From Planctomycetaceae bacterium (lineage in GTDB: Bacteria; Planctomycetota; Planctomycetia; Planctomycetales; Planctomycetaceae), in contig JAQWSQ010000004.1 in assembly GCA_029243145.1 (NCBI GenBank), forward strand, positions 1 to 64,000: a DNA stretch of 64,000 nt. Reading direction: 5' to 3'. The notes under the pieces are model-generated. The model was not told where the DNA came from, did not search any database, and worked only from the letters and a program-made list of their open reading frames with translations. The translations under genes were made by a program, and so were the position numbers. Of this stretch, positions 25,087 to 32,992 are shown one piece after another. Position 1 is the first letter of the stretch, and each line of letters starts with the position of its first letter.

Positions 25087-26526
25087 ATGAATCAAATTCC
25101 TATTGAATTGGCTCGCCGCAGTTTTCTGAAAAACTCTGTCATGGGATTCGGCTCGGCGGCACTCATGTCTTTGTTACAGGACGACATGCTGGCGGCTGAG
25201 AAAGCGTCCCCTCAAAAACCTTCGGGTGACTTCGCTGGTGTTCTACAGCCGTTACACTTTCCGACAAAAGTGAAACGGATCGTGCATCTTTGTATGGCGG
25301 GAGGGATGACGCATCTGGAGACATTCGATCATAAGCCAAAGCTGGCCGAGATGAATGGCAAACCGATGCCGGAATCGCTGACGGCCGGTCAACAAATCGC
25401 CCAGCTTCAAGGTCGCAAATTGACCTGCTTGGCACCTCAGCATCCATTTCAGAAATATGGAGAGAGCGGACAGGAGATCTGTTCGTTGTTTCCGCACTTG
25501 GGTTCCATTGCCGATGATTTGTGTATTGTCAAATCGATGCACACCGATCAGATCAATCACGACCCGGCACATACTCTTTTTAATACCGGTTCTTCAATCG
25601 CGGGGCGACCGAGTATGGGTTCGTGGTTGTTATACGGGTTGGGGCAAGAAACTCAGAACATGCCCGGCTATGTCGTTCTGACGTCGGTCGGTCGGGGTGG
25701 ACAATCTCAACCCATCGCCGCCCGACAATGGCACAGTGGCTTTTTGCCGTCACGTTATCAGGGCGTCCAGTTTCATTCCACCGGTGCGCCGGTGTTGTAT
25801 TTGAATCGGCCCGACGGCGTAGGGCTCAGTCAGCAAAAGCAAGTGATTGATACGGTCAATCAGCTCAATCGAAACTTCAATGAAGCGGTAGACGACCCCG
25901 AAATCAAGACCCGTATTCGTCAATACGAGATGGCGTTTCGGATGCAGACCAGTGTGCCTGAATTGATGGATCTCTCCGGCGAAACCAAAGAGACTTTTGA
26001 AAGTTACGGCACAAAAGGGGGAGAAGGAACCTATGCCTCGAATTGTCTGCTTGCCCGTCGCTTACTCGAACGAGGAGTTCGTTTTGTGCAATTGTATCAT
26101 CGCGGTTGGGATCATCACGGCAACTTGAAAGGATCGATGGAAACGACATCGAAAGAAGTCGACCAATCGACTGCCGCGTTCATCAAAGACCTCAAACAAC
26201 ACGGATTGTTCGAAGACACCTTAATCGTCTTTGGCGGTGAGTTCGGGAGAACACCTATGGCGCAAGGAAGTGGTCGCGATCATCACATCAAAGGCTACTC
26301 GATGTTTCTGTCGGGAGGCGCTGTGAAAAACGGATTGAGTTACGGCGGCACCGATGATTTTGGGTATAATGCCGTCGATAATCCGGTCCACGTACGAGAT
26401 TTTCACGCGACCATGCTGAAACTGTTTGGTATCGACCATAAACGATTTACTTATAAGTTTCAGGGTCTCGATTTCCGCTTAACCGGTGTGGAAGAAGCCC
26501 ATGTCATCAAAAATATTCTAGCTTGA
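25087..26526 (+). CDS. DUF1501 protein, Tat-exported, alkaline-phosphatase superfamily
   Basis: 479 residues. The N-terminal ARRSFLKNSVMGFG is a twin-arginine signal, so the protein is folded, possibly with a metal, before export. DUF1501 belongs to the alkaline phosphatase/sulfatase fold. Motifs include HLCMAGGMTHLETFDHKP (about 62), GSWLLYGLG, the metal-type GGEFGRTPMAQGSGRDHH and the C-terminal RDFHATMLKLFGIDH. It lacks the CxPxR formylglycine site, so it is not a classic sulfatase. It pairs with the upstream cytochrome-type gene and has a TIM-barrel gene after it. The reaction is not known. Confidence 0.92.
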   Translation: MNQIPIELARRSFLKNSVMGFGSAALMSLLQDDMLAAEKASPQKPSGDFAGVLQPLHFPTKVKRIVHLCMAGGMTHLETFDHKPKLAEMNGKPMPESLTAGQQIAQLQGRKLTCLAPQHPFQKYGESGQEICSLFPHLGSIADDLCIVKSMHTDQINHDPAHTLFNTGSSIAGRPSMGSWLLYGLGQETQNMPGYVVLTSVGRGGQSQPIAARQWHSGFLPSRYQGVQFHSTGAPVLYLNRPDGVGLSQQKQVIDTVNQLNRNFNEAVDDPEIKTRIRQYEMAFRMQTSVPELMDLSGETKETFESYGTKGGEGTYASNCLLARRLLERGVRFVQLYHRGWDHHGNLKGSMETTSKEVDQSTAAFIKDLKQHGLFEDTLIVFGGEFGRTPMAQGSGRDHHIKGYSMFLSGGAVKNGLSYGGTDDFGYNAVDNPVHVRDFHATMLKLFGIDHKRFTYKFQGLDFRLTGVEEAHVIKNILA

Positions 26527-26594
26527 CGATGTTTGATCTGGTACGCTGGCTTTGGGATTGAAACTATCACTCTTTTGAGAATGAATTGACAACG

Positions 26595-27509
26595 ATGAAC
26601 GACTTTCTAATGCCCGACCGTCGCCTGTTTTTAAAAAGTACCGCTGCCGCCATGCTCGCGAGTCATTCACTCTCTGCCTTTGGGGCAGACGACCCCGGTT
26701 ATCCTCTGAAAGACCGACTCTACAAAACACTCAAAATCGGCATGGTTGGAGTCAAAGGTTCACTGACCGACAAATTCAAAGCTGCGAAAGAAGCCGGGTT
26801 TGCCGCCATCGAAATGAACGCTCCTGGTATGGATGTTGCCGAGACGAAACAAGCGATCCTCGAATCGGGTCTCCCTGTCGATGGAACGGTGAATTCGACT
26901 CACTGGGGCACACGCCATTCCGATCCCGATCCTGAAGTGAGAGCGAAAGCACTCGAAAGTTTGAAGGGGGCGATCCGCAATACTCATGCTGTGGGCGGGC
27001 ATACCGTCTTGCTGGTTGTCGGGCACGGTAAAGATGGAACAGAACAGGAAGTTTGGGACCGTTCGGTCGAGAACATTGCCAAGGCGATTCCTGTGGCGGC
27101 CGAGTATGGCGTGCCGATTGCGTTTGAAAATGTCTGGAACCAGTTCCTGTATGATCACGATGGAGTCGCCGATCAAACGGCCGAGAAGTGGAAGAAGTAT
27201 GTCGATGAATTCAACTCTCCCTTTGTCGGCATGCAGTTCGATATTGGCAACCATTGGAAATATGGTTCGATGGGAGAATGGATTCGCACTCTCGGTAAGC
27301 GGATCATCAAACTCGATGTGAAAGGCTTCTCTCGCGAAAAGGGATCGTTCACAAAAATCGGGGAAGGCGACCTCGATTTCGCCGATGTCCGTAAAGCTCT
27401 CACCGAGATTAACTTTTACGGCTACTGTGCCGCAGAAGTGGGTGGCGGTGATGCGGCACGTCTCAAAGAGGTCTCCGATAACATGGATCGCGTGTTCAAT
27501 TTGGTGTGA
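26595..27509 (+). CDS. Exported sugar phosphate isomerase/epimerase-like TIM-barrel protein
   Basis: 304 residues from ATG 26595 (a TTG at 26586 and an ATG at 26610 are alternatives; none has a strong ribosome site). A twin-arginine-like signal DRRLFLKSTAAAML precedes an AP_endonuc_2/xylose-isomerase-like barrel. Candidate metal ligands are the Glu in IAFENVWNQF, Asp and His in MQFDIGNHW, the Asp in IKLDVKGFSREKG and the Glu in CAAEVGGG. Such proteins isomerise or epimerise keto-sugars and are abundant in planctomycete catabolic gene sets. It is 68 bp after the DUF1501 gene and could share its transcript. Its 3' end overlaps the convergent glycosyltransferase gene by 14 bp. Confidence 0.85.
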   Translation: MNDFLMPDRRLFLKSTAAAMLASHSLSAFGADDPGYPLKDRLYKTLKIGMVGVKGSLTDKFKAAKEAGFAAIEMNAPGMDVAETKQAILESGLPVDGTVNSTHWGTRHSDPDPEVRAKALESLKGAIRNTHAVGGHTVLLVVGHGKDGTEQEVWDRSVENIAKAIPVAAEYGVPIAFENVWNQFLYDHDGVADQTAEKWKKYVDEFNSPFVGMQFDIGNHWKYGSMGEWIRTLGKRIIKLDVKGFSREKGSFTKIGEGDLDFADVRKALTEINFYGYCAAEVGGGDAARLKEVSDNMDRVFNLV

Positions 27510-28623
27510 TGTCGTAAAGCAGTTGTGACTTCCAGAACTCAGCCAGTCGTTCGGCGGCTTGATTAACCTGGAAATGATCTTTCATTCGATGGCGAGCAGC
27601 CGATGCGAGTTTCTTACTGAAATCGGCATCGGTGAGCACTCGCTGGATGTGTTGCGCAGCGGTCTCGGCATCATCGACGGGGAACAACAAAGCAGATTGA
27701 TTGTGTTCGACGATTTCAGAAGTACCACCGATGTTGGTCGCGACAATCGGACATCCCGAAGCGGCGGCTTCCAGTAGAACACGTCCCAGAGGTTCCTGTC
27801 TTGCGGGGTGGAATAGTAGATCGAATTCATTCAGCAATAGAGGAATGTCGTCTCGAAATCCGAGTCGATGCGCGTGAGAACTCAGTCCGAGGGATTCATA
27901 CCCGGTATCAATGGCGGCGTCGAAATCAATCGATTCCTGTTTCGTCGAATAGCGTTCGCCGACAAGGCAGAAATGAATGTGATTGCCTTCGCAATCTAAT
28001 TGCGTCGCGACTTTTGGCAATAGGTCGTGGCCTTTACGCAGGCAGATTTGACCGACCGTGCCGATGAGGATCGCCGAGTCGAGTAAACCAAGTTCTTGCC
28101 GTAACGGTCCTTTTTCTCTGGGTTGAAACTGATCAAGATCAACACCGTTGTGGATGACGCTGACTTTGTCTGGGGATAATCCCTGCTGGATATGAAAGTC
28201 GGCAGTCGCCTGGGAGACGGCAATCAACTTTTGGTTTTGGTTGACATCGTTGATTGCTTTTCGGCTTAGCTTCATGATGTCACGCAGATGGCCGGTGGTG
28301 GGAATTGAAAGTTCGTCGGCGATGGCTCCCAACAGTCGAGACATGCTCAGGCTGTTCGCGTGCAAGAGATCAGGGGAATGTTGTTTGAGGAGAGGCCGCA
28401 ATTCTTCGAGTGCTTCAGGCGGTTTCAATTTTCCATCGAGTGTATGAGTCGAATAATTGATGACCGGAATATTCAGTTCTTGAACTTTGTCTGCTAAGGG
28501 GCCATTGGTTGGTAACCAAGCAGAAATCTCAAATTGATTAATTTGTTTGAGAACAGAGAGCATGGAGAACTCGCCGCCGCTGAGTGACGGGAATTCAAAC
28601 AGGATGGCGATGTGAGGTTTCAC
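27496..28623 (-). CDS. Family 4 glycosyltransferase
   Basis: 375 residues of the GT-B fold. The N-terminal acceptor domain begins VKPHIAILFEFPSLSGGE. A central IAVSQATADFHIQQGL plus VIHNGVDLDQF is the usual linker region. The C-terminal donor domain has VGQICLRKGHDLL and the EX7E signature (EPLGRVLLE) followed by GCPIVATNIGGTSEIV. It transfers a sugar from a nucleotide or lipid donor to an unknown acceptor. The start is taken as GTG 28623, which overlaps the stop of the upstream DUF420 gene (GTGA); the frame's earlier ATG would lie inside that gene. No other cell-envelope sugar genes are adjacent. Confidence 0.85.
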   Translation of the reverse strand: MKPHIAILFEFPSLSGGEFSMLSVLKQINQFEISAWLPTNGPLADKVQELNIPVINYSTHTLDGKLKPPEALEELRPLLKQHSPDLLHANSLSMSRLLGAIADELSIPTTGHLRDIMKLSRKAINDVNQNQKLIAVSQATADFHIQQGLSPDKVSVIHNGVDLDQFQPREKGPLRQELGLLDSAILIGTVGQICLRKGHDLLPKVATQLDCEGNHIHFCLVGERYSTKQESIDFDAAIDTGYESLGLSSHAHRLGFRDDIPLLLNEFDLLFHPARQEPLGRVLLEAAASGCPIVATNIGGTSEIVEHNQSALLFPVDDAETAAQHIQRVLTDADFSKKLASAARHRMKDHFQVNQAAERLAEFWKSQLLYDITPN

Positions 28624-29108
28624 GCGACGAATGCGAAGTAATAGAAGAGAAGACCCGTGATTGATGTCATGGTGATGTCGATCGTGGAGGCCCAAGCGAG
28701 TTTTTTATGTAGTGGGCTGTGGTCGCCGGGCAGAGGTGGCGAAGGAAATCGTTTGAGTGCAAAGACCATGGTGACGGTCCACAGTAAAGGTGTGGTAATG
28801 GCAAAAACTAAGTGAGTCCACAACAGAGAATGAACGAATGAGAACGCTTCGGGCGTTAACCGTACATCGCGTTTGGCCACGATATTTTCCCATCCTCCAT
28901 GAACAATTTGCAGGTCGATTTCAAAGGCTCCTACAGTCAGCAGTAGGACGAGACCCAAAACGATTTGAAGTTTTTTATGGAGATGGAACTTGTGTTTGTA
29001 TTTGACAATGTAGATCGAATACAGAAGAGCCGGGACGACGGCCGCCAGCGCACATACAACAGCATCAAGCATGAAAGAGGTTTTGAAACCAAGAAATCCA
29101 TCAGCCAT
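28620..29108 (-). CDS. DUF420 membrane protein (CtaM-like)
   Basis: 162 residues with four or five hydrophobic segments. Conserved His residues lie at the membrane edges (KHKFHLHKKLQI, HSLLWTHLVFA, SPLHKKLAW). DUF420 includes CtaM, needed for assembly of haem-copper oxidases in some Gram-positive bacteria, so a role in respiratory chain maturation is possible but not shown. The stop overlaps the GTG of the glycosyltransferase gene by four bases. There are no oxidase genes in the window. Confidence 0.8.
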   Translation of the reverse strand: MADGFLGFKTSFMLDAVVCALAAVVPALLYSIYIVKYKHKFHLHKKLQIVLGLVLLLTVGAFEIDLQIVHGGWENIVAKRDVRLTPEAFSFVHSLLWTHLVFAITTPLLWTVTMVFALKRFPSPPLPGDHSPLHKKLAWASTIDITMTSITGLLFYYFAFVA

Positions 29109-29206
29109 CGCTGTCTCTTCCCAATTGTGTGGTGAAATTTGATTGTAGTCTCTGAGGAGTGAAAGTCACGCCCGAGCGACAAACCGACATCTTGAGATGA
29201 GCGCAT

Positions 29207-29241
29207 CAAAAAAAACCTTCGGCAGTATTATCCACCGAAGG
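29207..29241 (-). terminator. Rho-independent terminator after the 545-residue gene
   Basis: Minus strand: CCTTCGG (29241-29235) and CCGAAGG (29222-29216) form a perfect 7-bp stem with a 12-base loop. An eight-base T run (29215-29208) follows. It lies 29 bp past the stop at 29270. Confidence 0.88.
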
Positions 29242-29269
29242 GCCGAGAATCATGTCTTCAATTCAAAGA

Positions 29270-30907
29270 TTAGTTTCGCGGAAAAGGGTTTCCTGCAGCG
29301 AGAGGTCCGTCACCGCCATCTTGCGTCAGCGTACGAACTTCAACCAATGTGGGACCGATATGAGCGGCCAGACGTGCCAAGTGGGCACGGTCTTCATTGG
29401 TGCTGCGAGAAATATAGCTATGGACAACACGCCATTGTTCGTAAAGATCATCGCTGATTTTACGCAGTTTGTTGGCGTTGCTGCCGTTCAATGACTGCTG
29501 ATGAAAGTCGGCTGACAGTTCTGAGAACCGAGCAGTTGCTTCTTCGGCCTGTCGTCTATAGTTGACCTGGACGTGGGACAACCAAAGCTTGGTGTCCATG
29601 TGCAAGTGCTCAGAGAGGTTTTGCAATGACGCGCCCAGTTCGACGGCCTTACGTCGATCGAACTGTTCTTCGAGAACTAACCCATCACGTAAATCGTGTA
29701 CATGCTGATCGATTGCATTCAAGACATTCAAAGCGGCTTGTGAGCGAATCGGTTTGAACATGGTGATGAATTCCGTCTGGGATTCTTCGATGTAGCGGAA
29801 TGCATCAACCATATCTTCTCGGTTTCCGTTGCTGTTGACGATGTCTGTGAAGTTTTCACAAACTCCATAAAATGCATCGGCGGTCGAGAGCACGAATTCG
29901 GGATTCGGCAATGTAATCAACAGCTTCAAAGGGGTGCGTGCGAAAAATTGGTCCACTTCTTTCTTCAACAGTGAAGTCTGGTAGACAAGTTGTTGACGAT
30001 CAATTTCGTGTGGCATCCACAATAATTCGTGGACCGCACGATCCGATTCGTTGATCCGACGCAATGATCGTTCGACGTATCTGTTGTCGTACGATTGCAG
30101 CTTGGTCATCATGGGGCCCCAAATGCTGCTGAACCGTCCGTATTCAGTTTTGATCCTGCTGTATTCCACATTGTCTCGAATCAACAAGCTGATGTGCTTC
30201 ACTTGTTGCTGAGCTTTTCCTCCTTCGAGAAGCAAAGTGCGGCGATCATTCGAGTCACTGATTTCGTAGGTGATCTCTTCGAGCAGATTTTCAAAATCGA
30301 CACTGAGACTCGCCAGAGTCCGCGTCAATTCATAAGTATCCATTTGCGGACGTACGTCGAGCTGCTTGATCAAGTCGGCTGAAATTTGATCGAGGCGAGA
30401 GGCCAGGCGATTTTGTTGTTGCGAGAGTCCCTGCAATTGATCGAGTTTGAAGGATACGCCGCGCCAATCGCGGTCGATGGTTTTGATATCATCCAGCAGA
30501 ATACTCCAGTCATTACCTTGCTCAGTCTTGTCGGCAAGAATCGAGGAACGTGCCCGCAAGCGATACAAATCGGGAAGAATTTGATTCAACCCAGCGATCC
30601 GGCGGGAGTCTGCTGAGAGCGATAACGCGAGATCGTCGCAATCACGTGTGAATGATCTGAGCGCTGTGTGAATCTCTTGCGAGTTATTGACAACTCGTTT
30701 GGGTGCTGGTTGAGCGGCTCCCAACGCGGGGTTGTTTTTGTTTTCCATGTTCGCAAGCTCAGATTGGATGAGCTCTTTGAGTAGATTGTCGAGGGCTTGG
30801 CGACGATCGGCCTGAGCCGACACTGGTGCCACGCTGGTGACAACAAAGACGAGTGCGAGAATGCCTGCGAGCCAGTGGCGCACATGGCCTGCGGGGGAGC
30901 TGAGCAT
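29270..30907 (-). CDS. Exported helical protein of unknown function
   Basis: 545 residues with a clear Sec signal peptide (HWLAGILALVFVVTSVAPVSAQA, about 11-33 from the chosen start). The remainder is almost entirely charged, helix-forming sequence (for example LDNLLKELIQSELANMENK and LKKEVDQFFARTPLKLL) with no cysteine-rich or enzyme motif that I recognise. The last residues are GGDGPLAAGNPFPRN. The frame is open further upstream to 31198, but ATG 30907 has AAGGA ten bases away and starts the signal. A periplasmic structural or sensor-like role can be imagined, but no function can be assigned. It is divergent from the DUF1501 gene at 31578. Confidence 0.78.
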   Translation of the reverse strand: MLSSPAGHVRHWLAGILALVFVVTSVAPVSAQADRRQALDNLLKELIQSELANMENKNNPALGAAQPAPKRVVNNSQEIHTALRSFTRDCDDLALSLSADSRRIAGLNQILPDLYRLRARSSILADKTEQGNDWSILLDDIKTIDRDWRGVSFKLDQLQGLSQQQNRLASRLDQISADLIKQLDVRPQMDTYELTRTLASLSVDFENLLEEITYEISDSNDRRTLLLEGGKAQQQVKHISLLIRDNVEYSRIKTEYGRFSSIWGPMMTKLQSYDNRYVERSLRRINESDRAVHELLWMPHEIDRQQLVYQTSLLKKEVDQFFARTPLKLLITLPNPEFVLSTADAFYGVCENFTDIVNSNGNREDMVDAFRYIEESQTEFITMFKPIRSQAALNVLNAIDQHVHDLRDGLVLEEQFDRRKAVELGASLQNLSEHLHMDTKLWLSHVQVNYRRQAEEATARFSELSADFHQQSLNGSNANKLRKISDDLYEQWRVVHSYISRSTNEDRAHLARLAAHIGPTLVEVRTLTQDGGDGPLAAGNPFPRN

Positions 30908-31577
30908 GATTCCGAATCCTTTCAAGAAGCCTGTTGCGGGTATTTCTGCGAGGAAGCTACTGAATTGGCTTCCTGATTTCCGGGTCGTTTTCATCCCAGT
31001 AGATAAGGTCAATAATTGCGTCAAACGGGATTCTCTTCGCAACCCCATCCTTGGAATGACGGGAGTGATAACAATTTCCGGTTCGGGGGGAAAGATCGAT
31101 TCTTGAGGAAAAATGCTGAAAATCACCTTAAACTGATCAAAAATAAACTGTTTGGGAACAGAGAGTCCAACCGATGTTGATATAAGAGGTGCCTGCAAAG
31201 GCAGCTTCCCGCCCTACGAAAGTGGTTAATCAAAAAAACGCTCAGATTTTGAATTGATTTTGTGTGCCTGAATATCAACTGAGATCCAGAGATCTTGGGA
31301 AATCGTGCTTGACTTTTCGGTCACATTCGCTTCTGCTTATGAATTAAAGAGTGTCGATTCTCAGCATCGGGAATCACATCCCGCCAAATACTGAAGAGAT
31401 ACCCTCCAAACGTCTTGTTGGCTTTCACTCAAAAGTGAAATCCACAAGCTTCCTGCCTGCAAGTTATTCAGTTTCACAAAATGCGTTTTTGAAACGTTGA
31501 TCCAACTTTATACAATCTCGATTATCAAATCCTGTATTTGGCAATCGGCAAACTGACACAAACATAAGGAGTGAAGA
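30908..31577. promoter_or_regulatory. Divergent intergenic region with a candidate promoter for the DUF1501 operon
   Basis: 670 bp without a supported gene. TTGATC at 31497-31502 and GATTAT at 31520-31525 are 17 bp apart, and ATG 31578 with AAGGAG at 31566-31571 lies downstream, so this is a reasonable promoter. The 31208-31450 part is A/T-rich with no repeat or hairpin that stands out. Confidence 0.4.
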
Positions 31578-32873
31578 ATGAGCCTGTTTCCGTCACGTCG
31601 CGATTTCATGCATGTCGGCTTTATGGGCGGTCTGGGTTTGACACTCACCGACTTCCTGAAAATGAAGTCCAATGCTGATATCAAGAACTATGAAACTAAA
31701 GAGGGTACCGCGAAGTCGGTGATCTTCATCTATCTTCCCGGTGGGATGGCTCACCAAGAGTCTTTCGATCCAAAACCGTTTGCTCCGATTGAGTATCGCG
31801 GTCCGATGAAACACATCGCAACCAAGTTGCCGGGTGTCTTTTTCAATGAGAACATGAAAGAGACTGCCAAAATCGCCGACAAGATTACGGTCTGTCGTTC
31901 GATGACTCACGGTGAAGCCGCCCACGAGCGTGGCACACACAATATGTTCACCGGCTATCGTCCGAGTCCTGCGTTGTCATTCCCCAGTATGGGGTCTGTG
32001 ATCTCGCACGAGTTTGGTCCTCGTACGGCCATTCCGCCTTACGTTGCTATTCCCAATCAGCCGAACGAATTCGCCGGTACCGGGTACCTGAGTTCTTCGT
32101 TTGCTCCGTTCTCGGTGGGTTCCGATCCTGCATCCGCCAACTTCACGGTTCGTGACCTGACGTTGCCGGGGGGAGTCGATGATAATCGTTTCACCCGCCG
32201 TCGAAGTATTCTCGATGCCGTCAACGACCACTTTGTCAGTAAGGAAAAAGCTGACTCGCTGAACGCTGTCGATACCTTCTACAAACGTGCCTATGGAATG
32301 GTGAGTTCGAAAGAAGCCCGCGAAGCTTTCGATATCAATAAAGAAGATGCCAAGCTTCGAGACGCTTATGGACGTAATCAGGCCGGTGCCCGTATGTTGT
32401 TGGCTCGTCGATTGGTTGAAGGGGGAGCTCGCTTCATCACGATGACCTATGGCGGTTGGGACATGCATAATAACATCGAGCAATCGATGGATGGCCAAAT
32501 GCCATCGTTTGACAAAGCCTTTGCGACTTTGATCTCAGACCTCGATCAACGCGGTTTGCTCGATACGACAATGGTGTGTGTTGCATCAGAATTCGGTCGA
32601 ACACCTAAAATTAACGCCACTGCTGGCCGCGATCACTGGCCAAAAGTCTTCAGTGTCGTTCTTGCCGGTGGTGGATTCAAGAGAGGTAGCATTTATGGTT
32701 CCTCAAATGCCACTGCCAGTGAACCCGAAGTTGATGCCTTGAATGTTCAGGATTGGGCCACCACGATCTACCACAATCTTGGCATTATTGCCGACAAAGA
32801 ATTAATGGCACCCGGCGATCGCCCAATTGAGATCGTCGACGGAGGTAAGGTGCGACAAGAATTGTTGGCTTAA
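31578..32873 (+). CDS. DUF1501 protein, Tat-exported, alkaline-phosphatase superfamily
   Basis: 431 residues with the twin-arginine start SRRDFMHVGFMGGLGLTLTD. DUF1501 marks are IFIYLPGGMAHQESFDPKP, the MTHGEAAHERGTHNMFTGY segment with its His/Glu cluster, and SEFGRTPKINATAGRDHW with metal-ligand-type His and Asp. The C-terminus reads VQDWATTIYHNLGI. AAGGAG lies six bases before the ATG. This is the first gene of a four-gene set (DUF1501, PPC-domain, BIG2-DUF1549/1553, cytochrome-WD40). Here DUF1501 precedes its cytochrome partner, whereas in the module at 21995 it follows it. Confidence 0.92.
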   Translation: MSLFPSRRDFMHVGFMGGLGLTLTDFLKMKSNADIKNYETKEGTAKSVIFIYLPGGMAHQESFDPKPFAPIEYRGPMKHIATKLPGVFFNENMKETAKIADKITVCRSMTHGEAAHERGTHNMFTGYRPSPALSFPSMGSVISHEFGPRTAIPPYVAIPNQPNEFAGTGYLSSSFAPFSVGSDPASANFTVRDLTLPGGVDDNRFTRRRSILDAVNDHFVSKEKADSLNAVDTFYKRAYGMVSSKEAREAFDINKEDAKLRDAYGRNQAGARMLLARRLVEGGARFITMTYGGWDMHNNIEQSMDGQMPSFDKAFATLISDLDQRGLLDTTMVCVASEFGRTPKINATAGRDHWPKVFSVVLAGGGFKRGSIYGSSNATASEPEVDALNVQDWATTIYHNLGIIADKELMAPGDRPIEIVDGGKVRQELLA

Positions 32874-32992
32874 TCCGCCGACTGATTCCTCCTCCTTCCT
32901 GCCTTAAAATATTCCCGCATGCGTGAACAACTTGGGTCGAAGCAGCCGATGTGGTGGTTTGCTTCGGCCCGTCCGTTCAAATGGAGTTTGCT

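Noticed and set aside
25087-26526. Calling the DUF1501 proteins sulfatases
   Set aside because: They share the superfamily fold but lack the CxPxR formylglycine motif.
31199-31577. Possible small genes or tRNA in the gap before the DUF1501 gene
   Set aside because: No frame with a ribosome site and no cloverleaf or TTCGANTC-type arm could be found.
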